Shown here: in pieces, positions 44,036 to 56,384 of the stretch | How positions within the stretch are numbered: position 1 is the first letter of the stretch | Layout: the number at the start of each line of letters is the position of its first letter | Source: Dryococelus australis | Lineage: Eukaryota; Arthropoda; Insecta; Phasmatodea; Phasmatidae | NCBI GenBank assembly: GCA_029891345.1 | Contig: CM057000.1 | Location: forward strand, 126,393,338 to 126,457,337 | DNA length: 64,000 nt | Reading direction: 5' to 3' | Position numbers and translations under genes: made by a program | The notes under the pieces: generated by a model | Databases searched by the model: none | What the model saw: only the letters and a program-made list of their open reading frames with translations | Told to the model about the DNA's origin: nothing

Positions 44036-44870
44036 AAAAAAAAGCCTTAATTTTACGGAAAAGCGCCGGTTAAAAATTTATACAGGAGTGTCCGTAAACT
44101 CTCCGTAAAATTTTGGACACGTTAATTTTCAGAAACGGACTTTCCGTAATTTTCACTGAACCTCTCCGTTAATTTCCAAGTTAATTTTTGTACTTTCCGT
44201 TTAAAATAAAGATATATAATGAAAATGTCTTTAATTTTCGTTATGTGGATGTTCTATCGTGTATAAAAAAAATGATGTTAAAAAAGGTAAAATATTTTGT
44301 ACTTAAGCAGGGTTTGAAACCGAGTCAAGAAATTACCTGTCCACGACTCTAACCATTTTTTTTTTCGCTGTAGTTGTTGTTGTAGTTGTCGTTGTTGATC
44401 TCAAGTGAGACCGACTTGTTGACAAATTCCCAGCGCGACAAGCGAACTGAAAATCTGCCACGTCGGAGGCACCGGGGCGCGAACCAGCTACCCTCCGACT
44501 ACAAGTCGGCCACCCTTCCCCTACAACTTTAATTTGAAATTTGCGGGATAACTTTTATTTTAATACAAAAGCAAAAATTCTGTTTCTATTAAATTTGGTG
44601 TATTTTTAGTGTTGCCAAATGTTACAGACACCTGATGCTATTTTTTTAATGTATGGAAGAATAGGTCATAGTAGCGTGGATAACCTTAAATGCCGCATAA
44701 ACGATAATTTTCTTGTTACAGTGGCGAAGAAAGCTTCGTGTAGAATCGTCAATGTTTGTCCCCGTAACTCAAAGCCAAAGGGAATACGGAGACTTTCCGT
44801 ATTTTGTATTTACGGACTTAACTCCGTTTTTCGTCATTACGGATTGCCTTTCCGTATATACACTGCACAT
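44036..44870. repeat. Possible old element with CCGTAA-rich ends and an inserted SINE
   Basis: CCGTAAA/TTTACGG words crowd both 44045-44210 (GTCCGTAAACTCTCCGTAAAA, GACTTTCCGTAATTTT) and 44760-44870 (GACTTTCCGTATTTTG, TACGGACTTAACTCCG). The clusters could be ends of one decayed element interrupted by the tRNA-like insert at 44400-44525. The pairing is weak. Confidence 0.3.
44400..44525 (-). mobile_element. tRNA-derived SINE head (minus strand)
   Basis: Minus strand: GGTGGCCGACTTGTAGTCGG (A-box region) then GCTGGTTCGCGCCCC (B box), followed by GGTGCCTCCGACGTGG. Box order and spacing fit a tRNA-derived head. Confidence 0.55.
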
Positions 44871-45235
44871 TTCTGTAAAACATATTTTGTAATTTGTCAT
44901 TTCATAAGTTTCAATATGGATGTTATGGACAATCGATTGTTTAGCACTCACGGCCACGCATTTTTACATTAACAATTAAAATTATTATTACATAAATTTA
45001 ATGTTTAAAACAGACGGGATATTTCTATAATCATCACTGGAATGCTGCGAATATGTTAATAAGTAAGAAAATAAATATTCAATAACGACTTGAAAAAATT
45101 TTGTTGCGAAATATATAAAAATAGCACAACACATACTTACTTTTTAAATCATGTCTAGGGTATTTTAAGAACACTTAAAAAAAAAAAAACTTTAAATTAC
45201 GAATAATTACGAATTCGCGCGCGTGTATCTGTCTC

Positions 45236-45304
<69 letters not shown>

Positions 45305-47009
45305 GTTGTGCTAACATCCGCTAGATATGAAATGCAAAATTCCAAATTACAAAAAAAGTCATCATTTTGTATACAAAATCGGGTAACGTGATCATATTGT
45401 CAACAAAATCTGCCATTTCGGACACTGCCTGAAATATTCGTTTATTTGCAATTAACCTCAAAGCGATGCGAAATGATAATACTATATGTCTTCTTCGCGT
45501 TCTAAAATGAAGGCGCATTTGCACAGAGCAAATCGAAACCCCCTCAACAAACTCCGCAGAAAGGATATCTACCATCATTTGTACAGAAAATTGTATTGTC
45601 GCTAAAGAAATATCGGGAAATGTTAGACCTTGAAAGTTACCATATTACTGTTACAATTTCACTCAGGAGGAAAAACCCTCGCTGCGTCATTTGCAAGATA
45701 ACCCCATTAATACAGTAGCTAAATAGACTGGTACATAATCCACGCAGTTATTCAACACATTTTTTACACAAACGCCCCGTTACTACATTATTTTCATCAA
45801 TAGACATATGTGTTGTTTTCCATACGAGTTAATTCATTTCACCAGATTCTGTAAAAACTGGTGCAAGGTCTGCCATAGCGGCCGGTATACGGGCTAGTGT
45901 GATACCCGTCATGGTATCTCCCGCATTGCACGGCCAAATTTCGTACCATATTTGGTAATTGGGCACGTCCTATTTTTCGCGGTAGGTTCCATACCGGCTC
46001 TTGTACCTGGCCAATCACATTGCAGTTTCAGAGCGTAGGGCGCTCCCCGTGGCTACTACATGAAACGAGTTGATGAAGAAACTGAAAAGGACGCCTCTAT
46101 CTTGATTTTAGATCCATGAGGTTGAAACTCTTTCAAATAGATTTAAAATCCGATGACGAATAATATTGGCTATGGCAACTTTTAATTACTGTTTAAAACC
46201 TACTGTATGGAAAATTAAGTCAAACCCTGCAATTATATGTACAGTTTATAAACTCTACGTCTCTTGTGTGAACTGGTAATAAATACAGTGGTAAAATCGT
46301 AGCGTCTGCTATAAACATGTAATTTTTTTGGTTGTGAGTTCGAAACTTTGCTGGATCCAAAAAAAAATTTTATCATTAAATTTTAAATGCTGATAATATC
46401 CCAGTACGGAAAGAAAAAGCTATATTTTGCAACCGGTCAGTAATTTTCGTCAAAATTAAAAACAACACACTCGTACTCTAGTGACTTCGCGTCATTTTCA
46501 AGAAAATTTATGAGATTATACTAGTAAGCAATAAATTTTTGTAAAAGGCGAACAGTAATATAGCAATATTTAGATGTGCTAGCTAGTTTTTTCATAGGCC
46601 CACGCAAGTTACTAAATGGTAGCAGTTCTAGGATTGGGTTCATATTTACCTACTATAAACCACACACTGTGCACCCTCCAGGGGTGCCAAATGCCAGTAC
46701 GCAAACTGCTGTCGTGTAATATGAATCTTCCATGGCGGCTCATATAGCGACTGGTATACCGGCTCGTGCACCAGGACTTGTAGAAGCTTGTACAAGAACC
46801 AAGCACGGCTGCAGGCATCGTGTAATATCGGTTTTGCGGTCGTGTCACTCAACTCGCAACCCAGCATAAGTAATAGTGCCCGACAATTACTGAAATATCT
46901 GTTGTCTAGGTGGATTATGCGTCGGCTAGCTTCAGCAGTCCTAGATAACTAGATAACAGATTGTCCCGCATTGCCTAGTACCAACAATCGCAAGCAACAC
47001 GAGGGGACG
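44871..47009. other. No gene; microsatellite and anonymous sequence
   Basis: Apart from the (GT)n(AT)n run at 45236-45301, there are two similar patches: GCGGCCGGTATACGGGCTAGTG near 45879 and GCGACTGGTATACCGGCTCGTG near 46747. They may be copies of one old repeat. Open frames are short and unrecognised. Confidence 0.5.
45236..45301. repeat. (GT)n(AT)n microsatellite
   Basis: About 19 bp of GT followed by about 47 bp of AT. Confidence 0.95.
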
Positions 47010-47212
47010 AAGTGGTGTACCGGGTTCGGTTACCGGCGGGGCCGACGCCAGAAATTCTCATGTGGGGAATCGTGCCGGACGGTTCCGGCTGTTCGGCGGG
47101 TTTTCTCTAGGATATCCCGTTTCCCCCGGCCTTTGCAGTTCAGAGCTGCTCCATACTCTTATCGCGTTTCACCGGCTCTCGAAACCACGATGTTAAGAGC
47201 CGCCCGAATTTC
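47010..47212 (+). mobile_element. SINE copy (plus strand)
   Basis: ACCGGGTTCGGTTACCGG is a degenerate B-box region. CATGTGGGGAATCGTGCCGG, ATATCCCGTTTCCC, ACCGGCTCTCGAAACCACG and TTAAGAGCC follow in the family order of the SINE at 28922-29136. The A box is not clear. Confidence 0.65.
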
Positions 47213-48865
47213 TCTACAACCCCATCCCCACACCCCCCGCAACACGACCGGGTATTCTTACGAGTTATGATCAAGCCTTTGCTGGACAGTCTACCTGATC
47301 ACACCTTCACATATCTATCCAGAATGCGGGCCGTGATTGCTGAAACTAGTAATGAAATCTCAAACCACATAAAAACCCCTCCACCGACCAGTAAATGTGG
47401 ACAACGCAGCCGATATAGGGCAGTGTAGCCCGTGGGCGGTGTCCTTTTGTCGTGGTCATTGAAACGAGAAGACCACTGAAGATGGGTATGTTCGGGCGTC
47501 GACTTATGCCATCTTAGTCAGCCTCCGGAATAATGAACAAGGTGGGGACTCTACAATTAGAATTTACTCAGAATGTGGCTGGTTAAATCTTTATAATTTA
47601 ATATAACTTAATATTTCAGAGTGTTTGTATAGCTCTCCCCGCGTATTTTAAACCATGTTTATGATGAAATAATATTGTATAACCTTAATTTTAAATAAAC
47701 CGCTTTTATGTAGTGGTCCCTACACAACTCTTATCGATAACTAGATACGCTCCTTTAATCCCATTTAAACTATGGCCCATGTGACCGCCTAAGTTATGAA
47801 TCTTCACGTGAGGAGTTAGAAACGATTTATTCATAACAGTATGCTTAGTTGCAAACCCTTAAGAGGAGTGTGAACCTGCGCTTCTAAGGTCAAGAAGGGA
47901 GGGAGCAATACGGGCGCCACTAACACGCATGCCTAGTGCCTCATCGCACCTACGAGAGCAAGGCGTGCAGTGTTTCCGTCGTGGTCCTGTACTGTGCGAA
48001 TAAGATCTGCAACAGTGGGCTTTTATTACATGCGATGAAAGACCACATATTAAACTACGACTGTATCGTTGTACTTTTCTCTCGCTGCTTAAGGAAACTG
48101 CATATGCAAGCTTTAAAAATGCTATATTTGACCATTTTCGCGATTTTTTTCTCCGGGAATACACTTAATTTGTTAAAGGTAAAAACATAGAGGCATAGAT
48201 AATTGTTTTTTTTTTTCCCCCAGTAAAACGTAGTATTTACAGAACATATATTCACCGAGATACGCGAATAAGCGCAAACAACGATTTCACAAAAATGTTC
48301 CAGTTCACTCTTAACTGAGAAAATGTTAAATTCCTACAGCCGCGGTCGGTGATAAACACAGGTGGTGTACTGCGCCGCCTTACACCGTGACGTCAAGACG
48401 AATATATAGTCGACTTAACACCGGCCGTAAACGCAGCACCTCTCTCGCTTCTCGTAGATGCCTAAACATTGGTCCGCCGTGGTGTTTTGGGTAAGTCCTT
48501 CCTAAGCTGCGGACCAAAAAACCTCTTCAACTCCCGCTTTGGCGCAGGATAATCGCCTCGCCCTCTGTAGGAAGAGGGTGATGCTTCTCTCCACAGGACC
48601 TGTCAATAATCCATACTTACGCATTTACAGTCGTTAATTTGCATTGACAACAAACGTGTTAATGGTTGCAATAAAATAAAGATATCACTAATAGGCTACA
48701 TCGTGTTTCTAAAACATGGGCACAAACTTCGGCAGTGCATTCCTGACAAAAACGTAAGACTAAAATGTATTAATACTACTTTTCTCGTCAAGAGATTACT
48801 AAGGGAGCTGTGCGCTCCTGAAAAAATCGTCATTTAAATTACTTTACTCTGTACTGTGGTTTGCC
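47213..48865. other. No gene recognised
   Basis: Anonymous sequence. GC-richer patches at 47280-47560 and 48340-48600 hold no recognisable product. Confidence 0.5.
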
Positions 48866-49290
48866 TATAGGCTATTCACGGTAAAATGAGCACTTTTGAA
48901 AGCCCTGCTTAAGATTTACTTGTATAGTACACGTCGTGTATTCTTCCGCCTTATGTAAAATTAACGGTGCCACGGGCATCACCTTATTCATGCGTCAGTC
49001 AAGTAAAACTGTGAAATTATTAGAAAAGGAAAATTGCACAAATCCGCACATTTTTACACTTCGGTGCGTTATAAACAAAATAGAAAGCGAAAGAGATCAT
49101 TTGAGTCCTTATAAGTGGTTACCTAATACTTTTTATTTAACGTTAAGATATGGAACTATTTTCCCTCCATCGTTACCAGCTGTATTGGACGCATGTCACT
49201 AAGTGAGCCCGTTAAAATATATGCAGGCAACGGCAGTGACATTTTTCTGAGGTCGACTTCAAAAGTGCTTATTTTATCGTGAACAGCCTT
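48866..49290 (+). mobile_element. MITE family A copy, long (~420-bp) subtype
   Basis: It begins TATAGGCTATTCACGGTAAA and ends TTTTATCGTGAACAGCC. AAAATGAGCACTTTTGAAAG is mirrored by CTTCAAAAGTGCTTATTTT. The interior matches the reverse complement of 38917-39347. An 88-codon frame inside (48936-49202) is incidental. Confidence 0.85.
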
Positions 49291-50708
49291 TACCTGGTTT
49301 GCAACCCACGTTCTGTCTTGAACGTTAAACATTAATTATCTCGCAAACTCTTCACCTGAGAGTATTCCGATAAGACGAGCTTTATTGTTAATTTAGTCGT
49401 GTAGATTCACAGTTCGTGTTTAAAAATACAATTGCTAAGAAAGTAGTGTTAACCGAGTTCGCTGCAGACGTAGTGTGCCGAAGGCCATTTCCAAAAGGAA
49501 GGGGGATGATATTACCAACCACGTTTTTAGAGGTGTGTGATCTCCTTTATACAAAAAAAAGTAAAATGATCTCTTTTTTTCCACCGCAGGTATCTAAATT
49601 ATCTGCTGCTCCTTCGATGCGAAATGCATTTCTCTCCGTGTGTAAACTGGTAGGTGCTCAGGATATTGTATGTGACGTTAACAGCGGAAATTCCTGAACT
49701 GCACAGAATGTTTGCATCCTGGATGGCATTTACTTGACCGCCGCTTATTTGTTGACATAAACCAACAGCTGTCTGAACCAGGAATTCTGACACAATGGCG
49801 ATTGCTGGTCTGCAAGTTGTACTGCCAGGCGCTCGCCGCGCAAATTTGACGAGCTATAACTTTGAACACCTGCAATCTGACATTCAGATATGAGGAGTTT
49901 TAGAAGTTAATGTAGTATAATCATCGTGTAGAGGCTTGAATGCATTTGAATAATTTATTTCTGAAACGACACATGTGACATTTTGGTCGGCTTTGTGTTA
50001 GACATGAAGTTGTAGACAGGAAGCCAAGACGTATCCATAGGCGCAGAAAAAAGCCGATGTCGACATAAACCCGTATGAAATAAATCGCTTCAAAGATTGA
50101 GATTAGTGCAGGAACAACACGTGTGATTCACGTGTGTAATTTCTGCAGTAAAACGCCTAACAGACTTTTATGACCACAGGCGTATTTATATAATGGCCTC
50201 TGGGTTTTGTATCGTTGTTAGTAGTCTGGTCGTTAATATTTTGTGAATAGTGTAGGCTCTGAGACATCTCTCGGCGTAAAGTTCAATGCGATATGGCATT
50301 TAGTTTATTAGTAATGACATTTCTTTTTTACGTACGAAATATAATTTTTATGTCAGCATATCGTACCTAATGTTATTAGTTTTTTTTTTTTTCAAAATGA
50401 ACATACACCTTTCACAATACAATAAAAAACGTGGCACTGAAATAAACAAGCTGGTTTACTATCCAGAAAACATTCCATCATCAAAATGTAGCACACAACC
50501 AAAATGCATCGTAAATTACAAATGGCGTCACGGTAATTTTACTGGCCACATCATCTTGGGTTGGCAACACTGTTTCCCACCTGTTTTTTTTTCTCCTCTT
50601 TATAAGTGTGCATTTTTCCCTCCAATGTGTATATGTTTACTATAGTTTGCGCGTATTTAATAACAAAACATTAATTATTAGCTAAACAATCTAAAAATAT
50701 CCAGTTAT
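49291..50708. other. No gene recognised
   Basis: Unique-looking sequence with frames of up to 93 codons (49416-49697) that I cannot assign. It may include the 5' part of whatever unit carries the following pseudogene. Confidence 0.45.
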
Positions 50709-52350
50709 TCAGATGACTACAATGGGGACGGAGTTCGAGTGAAGAAAAGAAAGGGTGAGATTAATCCTAGTAAGTATAAGATAAATGTTCTTAGAAATGC
50801 GAGGGTTAAAGGAAAACCTTATCAGTCATGTCCAGGCAAAGACATCACAGCTAAAACACAAGAACCACATCTGTGCAGATGTGCTGCAAAATGTTATAAA
50901 AATGTGTCAGAGGAGAACAGAAAGAATTTGTGGGATTATTTTTATTCTTTAGAAAGTAAGAATGGGCAAGATAAATGCTTGCAGGGTCTTATTGAACGAA
51001 GACTACGGAAAGAATGGCGAGCTAGAGGAGCAGAATGAACACATTAGACTGGTTCAGAAGACATGAATGATACGGAATGATACGGAGAGACTAGGGGAGG
51101 TGGAAGGAAACCAATAATGAAAATTTCATGATGCATGTTTTTTTTTTTTTTTTGCTTATAGCATTAAGATGGATGGAGATCTCTGATGTGTGAATAAGAA
51201 CAGTTTCTTAAAGATACACGGCATAACTGTTCCTAGAATTCGTCGAATGTGTGATTTTCTGGTGCCGGGGAAACGTCCTCGGGACTTGAGATGTTAGGAT
51301 AGACGTGGTAGTACTGCAATCCGTAGCGACATCTGCTCCAAAATTTTTCCGACAGTTTTTTCCAAGAATACTTTGACTACGCTTTTGTGAGGCCACAAGG
51401 AGAGATATGTTCCGCGTGCGAAACATTTTCGGTAAAAATGAAGGACCAGATTATGTCGACCATAGCGTTCGATTTCATGCAAATTCAACCACTCCCTCTG
51501 ATTCCAGAGAAAGAGGTTTTACATTTACGCCAGTTATTCTGCAAACACAACTTAAAACTGATGGAGCAGATCTGTATGTTTATCATGAGCGAATAGGCAA
51601 TAAATCTCCCGACGAAGAGTGCACCTTTTTACGGGCCTACATTAAACAGCTTTCCTCCTCAATTAACAAACTTATATTATTCAGTGACGGCGCTGCTGGA
51701 CAAAGTAAGAACCACGCTCCAGTTAAGTTTTTGCTCTGTATTTGCGACAGTGAAAGGATTCAAAGTAATGTAAGTTATGTTCCGGTTCGTGGACATTCTT
51801 TCCTTCTCTATGAAAGCGATTTTTTAAGGCATTAGATGAGTGATCATGAGAACGTGCCTGAGCAATATGCGTATTATTTCCTCCCCATGCCAGTATTAAG
51901 GGTACAGTGTCCATTCGCAGTGCATCAACCAATAAAATCCTCTCTTAAAATTATGGCAGCCCACATATTGCCTGAAAACTGCATTTTCAGATGAATCTAT
52001 GGGCCGTGGTGTGCCAAAACTTCAAAAGGAATCATTCAAGATATCCACATGTATAAACGATTAAACCACACCTGAGGAACCGAAGGAAAAGTCGTGGCAC
52101 AATTTTTCATCAATGACGTGACGCAGGGCACTTTCAGCTTCAGAAAGTCCCTCGTCGAAACATCCAAGCCTAACAACTGGAAAAGCCTGCCCTGAAGGAC
52201 GGGTTCTCATCAATCCAAAGAATTTTCAAGATCTCATGAAGATCAAAGTCTATACTGCTGGGTACGAGAACCCCATGGAGACATTTTTAACTGAACTGCA
52301 ACCCGGGATCTGCTGCTCCTCGATTCAGAAGGAGGGACAAGATTTATAAT
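50709..52350 (+). pseudogene. Decayed DUF7869-like gene (multi-copy arthropod/cnidarian family)
   Basis: In order: an acidic-to-basic start (SDDYNGDGVRVKKRKG, from about 50709) without an ATG in frame; a Cys-rich segment HLCRCAAKCYKNVSEENRK (about 50868-50925); after a stop near 51036, SFLKIHGITVPRIRRMC (about 51209-51260); FVRPQGEICSACETFSVKMK (about 51382-51441); AFDFMQIQPLPLIPEKE; then, after a frame change near 51560, YVYHERIGNKSPDE, LFSDGAAGQSKN (51677-51712) and VPVRGHSFLLYESDF (about 51779-51823). Further weak similarity continues with AHILPENCIF near 51960 and KNFQDLMKIKVYT near 52218. The order Cys-rich N-terminus, FxxPxxxxCxxC, FDFxQ-PLP, SDxxxGQxKN, RGHSF is that of large proteins repeated in arthropod and cnidarian genomes (recognised from memory; DUF7869-type). 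Their D/N-rich core suggests a transposase-like fold (inference). At least three stops and two frame changes make it non-functional. Confidence 0.65.
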
Positions 52351-53540
52351 TTTGCCTGCTTCTTTATCTCGCATAATATAACTACAGCGTGTTTGTGTCC
52401 ACTAAAGTGTGATGTTTTGCCATTAAACTTGAATTTTGGTAACGAATGAATGTGCCCTCAAAACAGTGTGTAAAGCACATGTGCAAGTAATTTATAATGG
52501 TTTATTAATTTTCCTATTGCCGAGTTGGCCACTTTAACATCATTAAACACTGAATAAACCTTTAATATATGTAAACCATATATGTCATATAATTTAGTAT
52601 TAAAATTATTTGGAGGGAAAGAATTTTTTATTTGTTTTTCTCAGAATGTAGAAAATGTAACATTTGTCGTTTCAGAAATAACCGATTCATTTCTCCAAAT
52701 AAGTGAATCTACACCAATGAATGTACATTGTGAAGAGTAATAAGTAATAATAGGTTAATGGGCGAAATTATATTATAAATTTATTATACCTTCTTCACAA
52801 AAATATAACAAGAATGTTTCTTGCCGACTTAAAAATTCTATGTTTTTTTTTGGTGGCAAAGGGAGGGGATGAGGAGGTTTCACTAAAAATATTTCATCTA
52901 TTAACTGCACAGTGAAAATTATTTTCTGAAAAATACTTTGGTTGTTTCCGAACAGCTAACACGTTTGTCCGTTGAGTAGAATACATTAATGGACTGTCCT
53001 ATTTTTGTAACTTTAAGAAGGTGTTACATTGTTAAATAAATTTGGTAAAATCACAGTACTCATTATCGAAATAATAGGTGCGAAATGATCATCTGGTAAT
53101 ACAATAAAAAATAGGATAAATAATATAACATCACTTCATTTGTTGAGGTAGGTCCATAGCTACATTTCATATTACAAATATAAAATTGAGAATTTGGAAA
53201 AACATTTTTAGTCATGTAAATTACAAAGTACTGAAATAATGGCATTACCTGGAAGGATATCGTAGTAATGGATATATGGTAAATGATAGGATATTTCAAG
53301 TGTTTAGTTTAAAAATCACTTGTTCTTATTTACAGAACAGTACACACTAAATTTTTTTGTACTTTTACAAGTGAAATTTTCCGGAACCTAGTTGCCAAGA
53401 AAATTCTTTGTAGATATACAGTTTTCTTGTAAAATCTGCAAAATATTTGTAATATTACAAATAATAGGCTTTTATTACAACAGTGGCGCACTCTGGCGAA
53501 GCGGAATATAAAATATAACAGTGGCACACACTATCATACG
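52351..53540. other. AT-rich sequence, nothing recognised
   Basis: No open frame of note and no repeat seen; possibly the 3' flank of the preceding pseudogene. Confidence 0.5.
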
Positions 53541-53544
53541 AAAA

Positions 53545-53740
53545 AAGAAATATGGTGGACGGAAAACAAATGAAGCACAAATCACATGAGATGGTGGGTG
53601 GAAACAAGATGCCGGACGAAAACAATATGCCGGATAGAGGTCAAGCACAGAGGTCAAAGTCAATGATACAAGATGGCATCATCCAAGACGGCGGCCGAGT
53701 CACAGATCCTCAGCCCCCAACCCTTGTCCTGGAACTTACA
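53545..53740 (+). repeat. Dispersed repeat, copy 2 of a pair with 23.5 kb
   Basis: ATGGTGGACGGAAAACAAATG, GGTGGAAACAAGATGCCGGACG, GATGGCATCATCCAAGACGGC and CTCAGCCCCCAACCCTTGTCC correspond to the reverse complement of 23510-23700. The 112-codon frame across it is a by-product. Confidence 0.6.
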
Positions 53741-53867
53741 TTTCCCATGAATTATTTTTTTCTTCTACAAAACAAATGTGATAAATCAGTGAAAGAGAAC
53801 CGGGGAAAAATTATTTCAATATATAATTTCCGAAAAATAACTATACTTTATCATCACATAGACTTGA

Positions 53868-53925
53868 TCCCACGCCCCTTGCGTTATTAGCGTACAGCCT
53901 TAACCACGAGACCGACATGATTTTT
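53868..53925 (-). mobile_element. tRNA-like sequence (minus strand), SINE head or tRNA pseudogene
   Basis: Minus strand: CGGTCTCGTGGTTAAGGCTGTACGC (A-box region), then GGGCGTGGGATCAAGTC (degenerate B box). The spacing is about that of a tRNA, but no stable cloverleaf is evident. Confidence 0.5.
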
Positions 53926-54403
53926 TTTAGGGAATATGACAAGTTGTTCGCTTAAGATGATTGAAGAACGCATTTATTTCATTTTAAGAGTTCTGTGTGG
54001 ATATGAAACATTAACATTAACAGTCAGTTTGTTGTAGCGTAACGTGGTTTTAAAATTGTCGGGCGTTTTATTATTTTAGTTGTTATAAGTATTTTACGTT
54101 ACTCAGACTTGCAATATATTTCTTTTGCACGCAATTACACTTTGCACCACCCCTAGTTTTTGCAAAAAAAAAAACAGCTATATACGGTTTTACATTGCTG
54201 AATGTCCGCCATTTTGCTCGAGGGCTTGGATACTGGTCAGTATAGTATAAACACTTCTTGAAGGTCAGAACCATTTGTTCTGTTGCAAACATTAGTAAGA
54301 TTACAAACAATTTATCACTAAAATTTATACGAAATATTTTACAGTGTAGTCCGCAGTGGTCACCGTAAAGTCCGTTCCACTTTCGAAAGAACTCTAGATA
54401 CAA
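53926..54403. other. No gene recognised
   Basis: A 106-codon minus-strand frame (54083-54403) has no family motif. Confidence 0.5.
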
Positions 54404-54421
54404 CCCCCCCCCCCCCCCCCC
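54404..54421. repeat. Poly(C), 18 nt
   Basis: Uninterrupted 18 C; a strong G-tract on the minus strand. Confidence 0.95.
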
Positions 54422-54430
54422 GAGGGAGTT

Positions 54431-54655
54431 GGGACATGGGTAACTCAGTGGAATAGAACACTTGAGTACTCAGGTTATATTTTGAGACCAGCAATCCTGA
54501 CTTCGTTCTCCCATGGTTTCCCGAAACCATTCCAAGAGAATTCTCGGACGTTCCCTAATTACAGGCCAAGCCCGCATCCGTCCGCCTCCTTGATTTCCGA
54601 GTCGCTGCGTCCGTCTCTAATGACCCGTGGTCGACGAGAAGGAGAGCCATTATAA
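54431..54655 (+). mobile_element. SINE, different subfamily (plus strand)
   Basis: GGGTAACTCAGTGGAATAGA (A-box region), TTTTGAGACCAGC (degenerate B box), then a body with CTCCCATGGTTTCCCGAAACC and TTCCAAGAGAATTCTCGGACG. The ...GGTTTCCCGAAACCATTCCA... text is typical of arthropod SINE bodies (from memory). It ends without a clear tail. Confidence 0.55.
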
Positions 54656-55990
54656 AAAAGAAACACACACACGCACGCACTTGCAAGCATATATACTGTT
54701 GCTATCAGGGCCAAGATAACAATCCCTTGCGGCAATGGAAACAAAAATATACGAAAGTTTAGTTTAGTCTCCGATGAAATTTAACTTCCAGACGAGAGCG
54801 TTCGCGGGAACTTGTTTAGTTTAGGTCGAGCAACAAGCGACATCAACCTTTATTTTCAAGTTTATTAACATTTTGCTGCTTGTATATTAATAACTTCATT
54901 TCGTGTCTTTCGATGAACTTTCTCATTCAACTGCGACGTTTTTTCAGATCGCATCAATGAGGGTGTTGTTTAGAAAACTGACATGTAGTAGTGTTTTGTG
55001 GTATATTTAGTATTAAATAAATATTAATGGTATCTCTGTGTGGTCAATAAAAAGTCCTTTTAAGTAGGACCCAACACCGTACGTGCTTTGAGAACAACAC
55101 GGAATCTCTTAATTTGTTTTTGAGTGTACTCAGTGGTTCCGATTCCACGTAAAGCTGAGTCTTCAGATGTCATTGCTTCATCTGTGTGTGTATTCGACAA
55201 AAATCTATACGCGAGAATGTTAAGGCAAGAAGAAAACCAACTTGTGTTAATAATACAATTTTATTCGCCTTATGCAAAAATAATAAATACTATACTTTTA
55301 CTGTAATATAAAGCGGAAATAAATAAAATACATTAATTTCAATGACAAAATGTTACATTAATGTTGCTCTGTTTCGCTCAATAAGCAATTATGGATCACT
55401 ATGCGAATTCATGGAAATTAAATGATTACCTCACTTAGTTTAAAAATAGATTTGGATACCAAAATATTCAGTAATTCCAGACAAATAAGACATAAAATAT
55501 AAAACTTACTGACACCCAGTGAGAGAAATCACACATGAAAGAAACTTCTCTATTATACAATACAGAAATAATAATGATAATTAAATCGAATAGTATATTT
55601 TTATGAAAATGATTTAAAGGCACTGCGCTTAAAATTATACTGCTAAATTTACACATAAGTATGACATTGGCTCATTTAAGTAGTAACTTCTGCAGTTTAA
55701 GCGTTATTAAGTTAGTGGTTTTATATTTAATTTGTGTTATTATAAAGCGAGACACATAAGAAGCAAAAACTTTAGTGCTAACATCAATATTGGCAATCAG
55801 CAAGATATATGTTTACCTACGTTAAACTGACTTATCTAGTTTACAATACTATTGTTTTAACATAGGGGAAGTTACAATTGTTTAGGTTATTTAGCCTTAG
55901 TTTGCTTTTTTGTCACTGGATACGTTAAATATTATTTCCTATTGCCAACATCAGAAAGATTTTTTTATTTTATTTTGGTTCGCGACTGGC

Positions 55991-56029
<39 letters not shown>

Positions 56030-56384
56030 CTTTATAGTCTTTGAAAACGCGGGATTACTAACTCATTCTATTATAAACTGTTTTCTGAAATACATTGTAT
56101 TAATATTTTTTAATTTTATAATCTTTTGAGGCCACCGAGGTACCAGATTGCTTGTTTTTTTATGTTAGACCAACTGAGCGGGGTTGTTCTGGCTGCAAGA
56201 AATTTATTTAGAATATAAGTGAATCCGCGAGTCTTTAGTTGAATACTCGGTCACCTATAGGTGAAGAATGCACGAGACATTATCTGAAAGAGAAGAAGAG
56301 GACCGGATGAGGCAATTCCGTGTTTTTACAACTAAAGTGCAACAGCAAACGAGAACGTGGTGTCAGGACTCATTAGGGCTGTAT
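54656..56384. other. No gene recognised; left flank of the provirus
   Basis: AT-rich, with (AT)n at 55994-56028. A reading frame beginning at 56268 (MHETLSEREEEDRMRQF) is open up to and across the putative LTR start at 56385; its first ~37 codons have protein-like charged composition but no recognised family. Confidence 0.45.
55994..56028. repeat. (AT)n microsatellite
   Basis: About 35 bp of AT dinucleotides. Confidence 0.95.

Noticed and set aside
45879-46770. Two GGTATACSGGCTMGTG patches as ends of an element
   Set aside because: Both are in the same orientation and similarity outside the ~22-bp core is weak.
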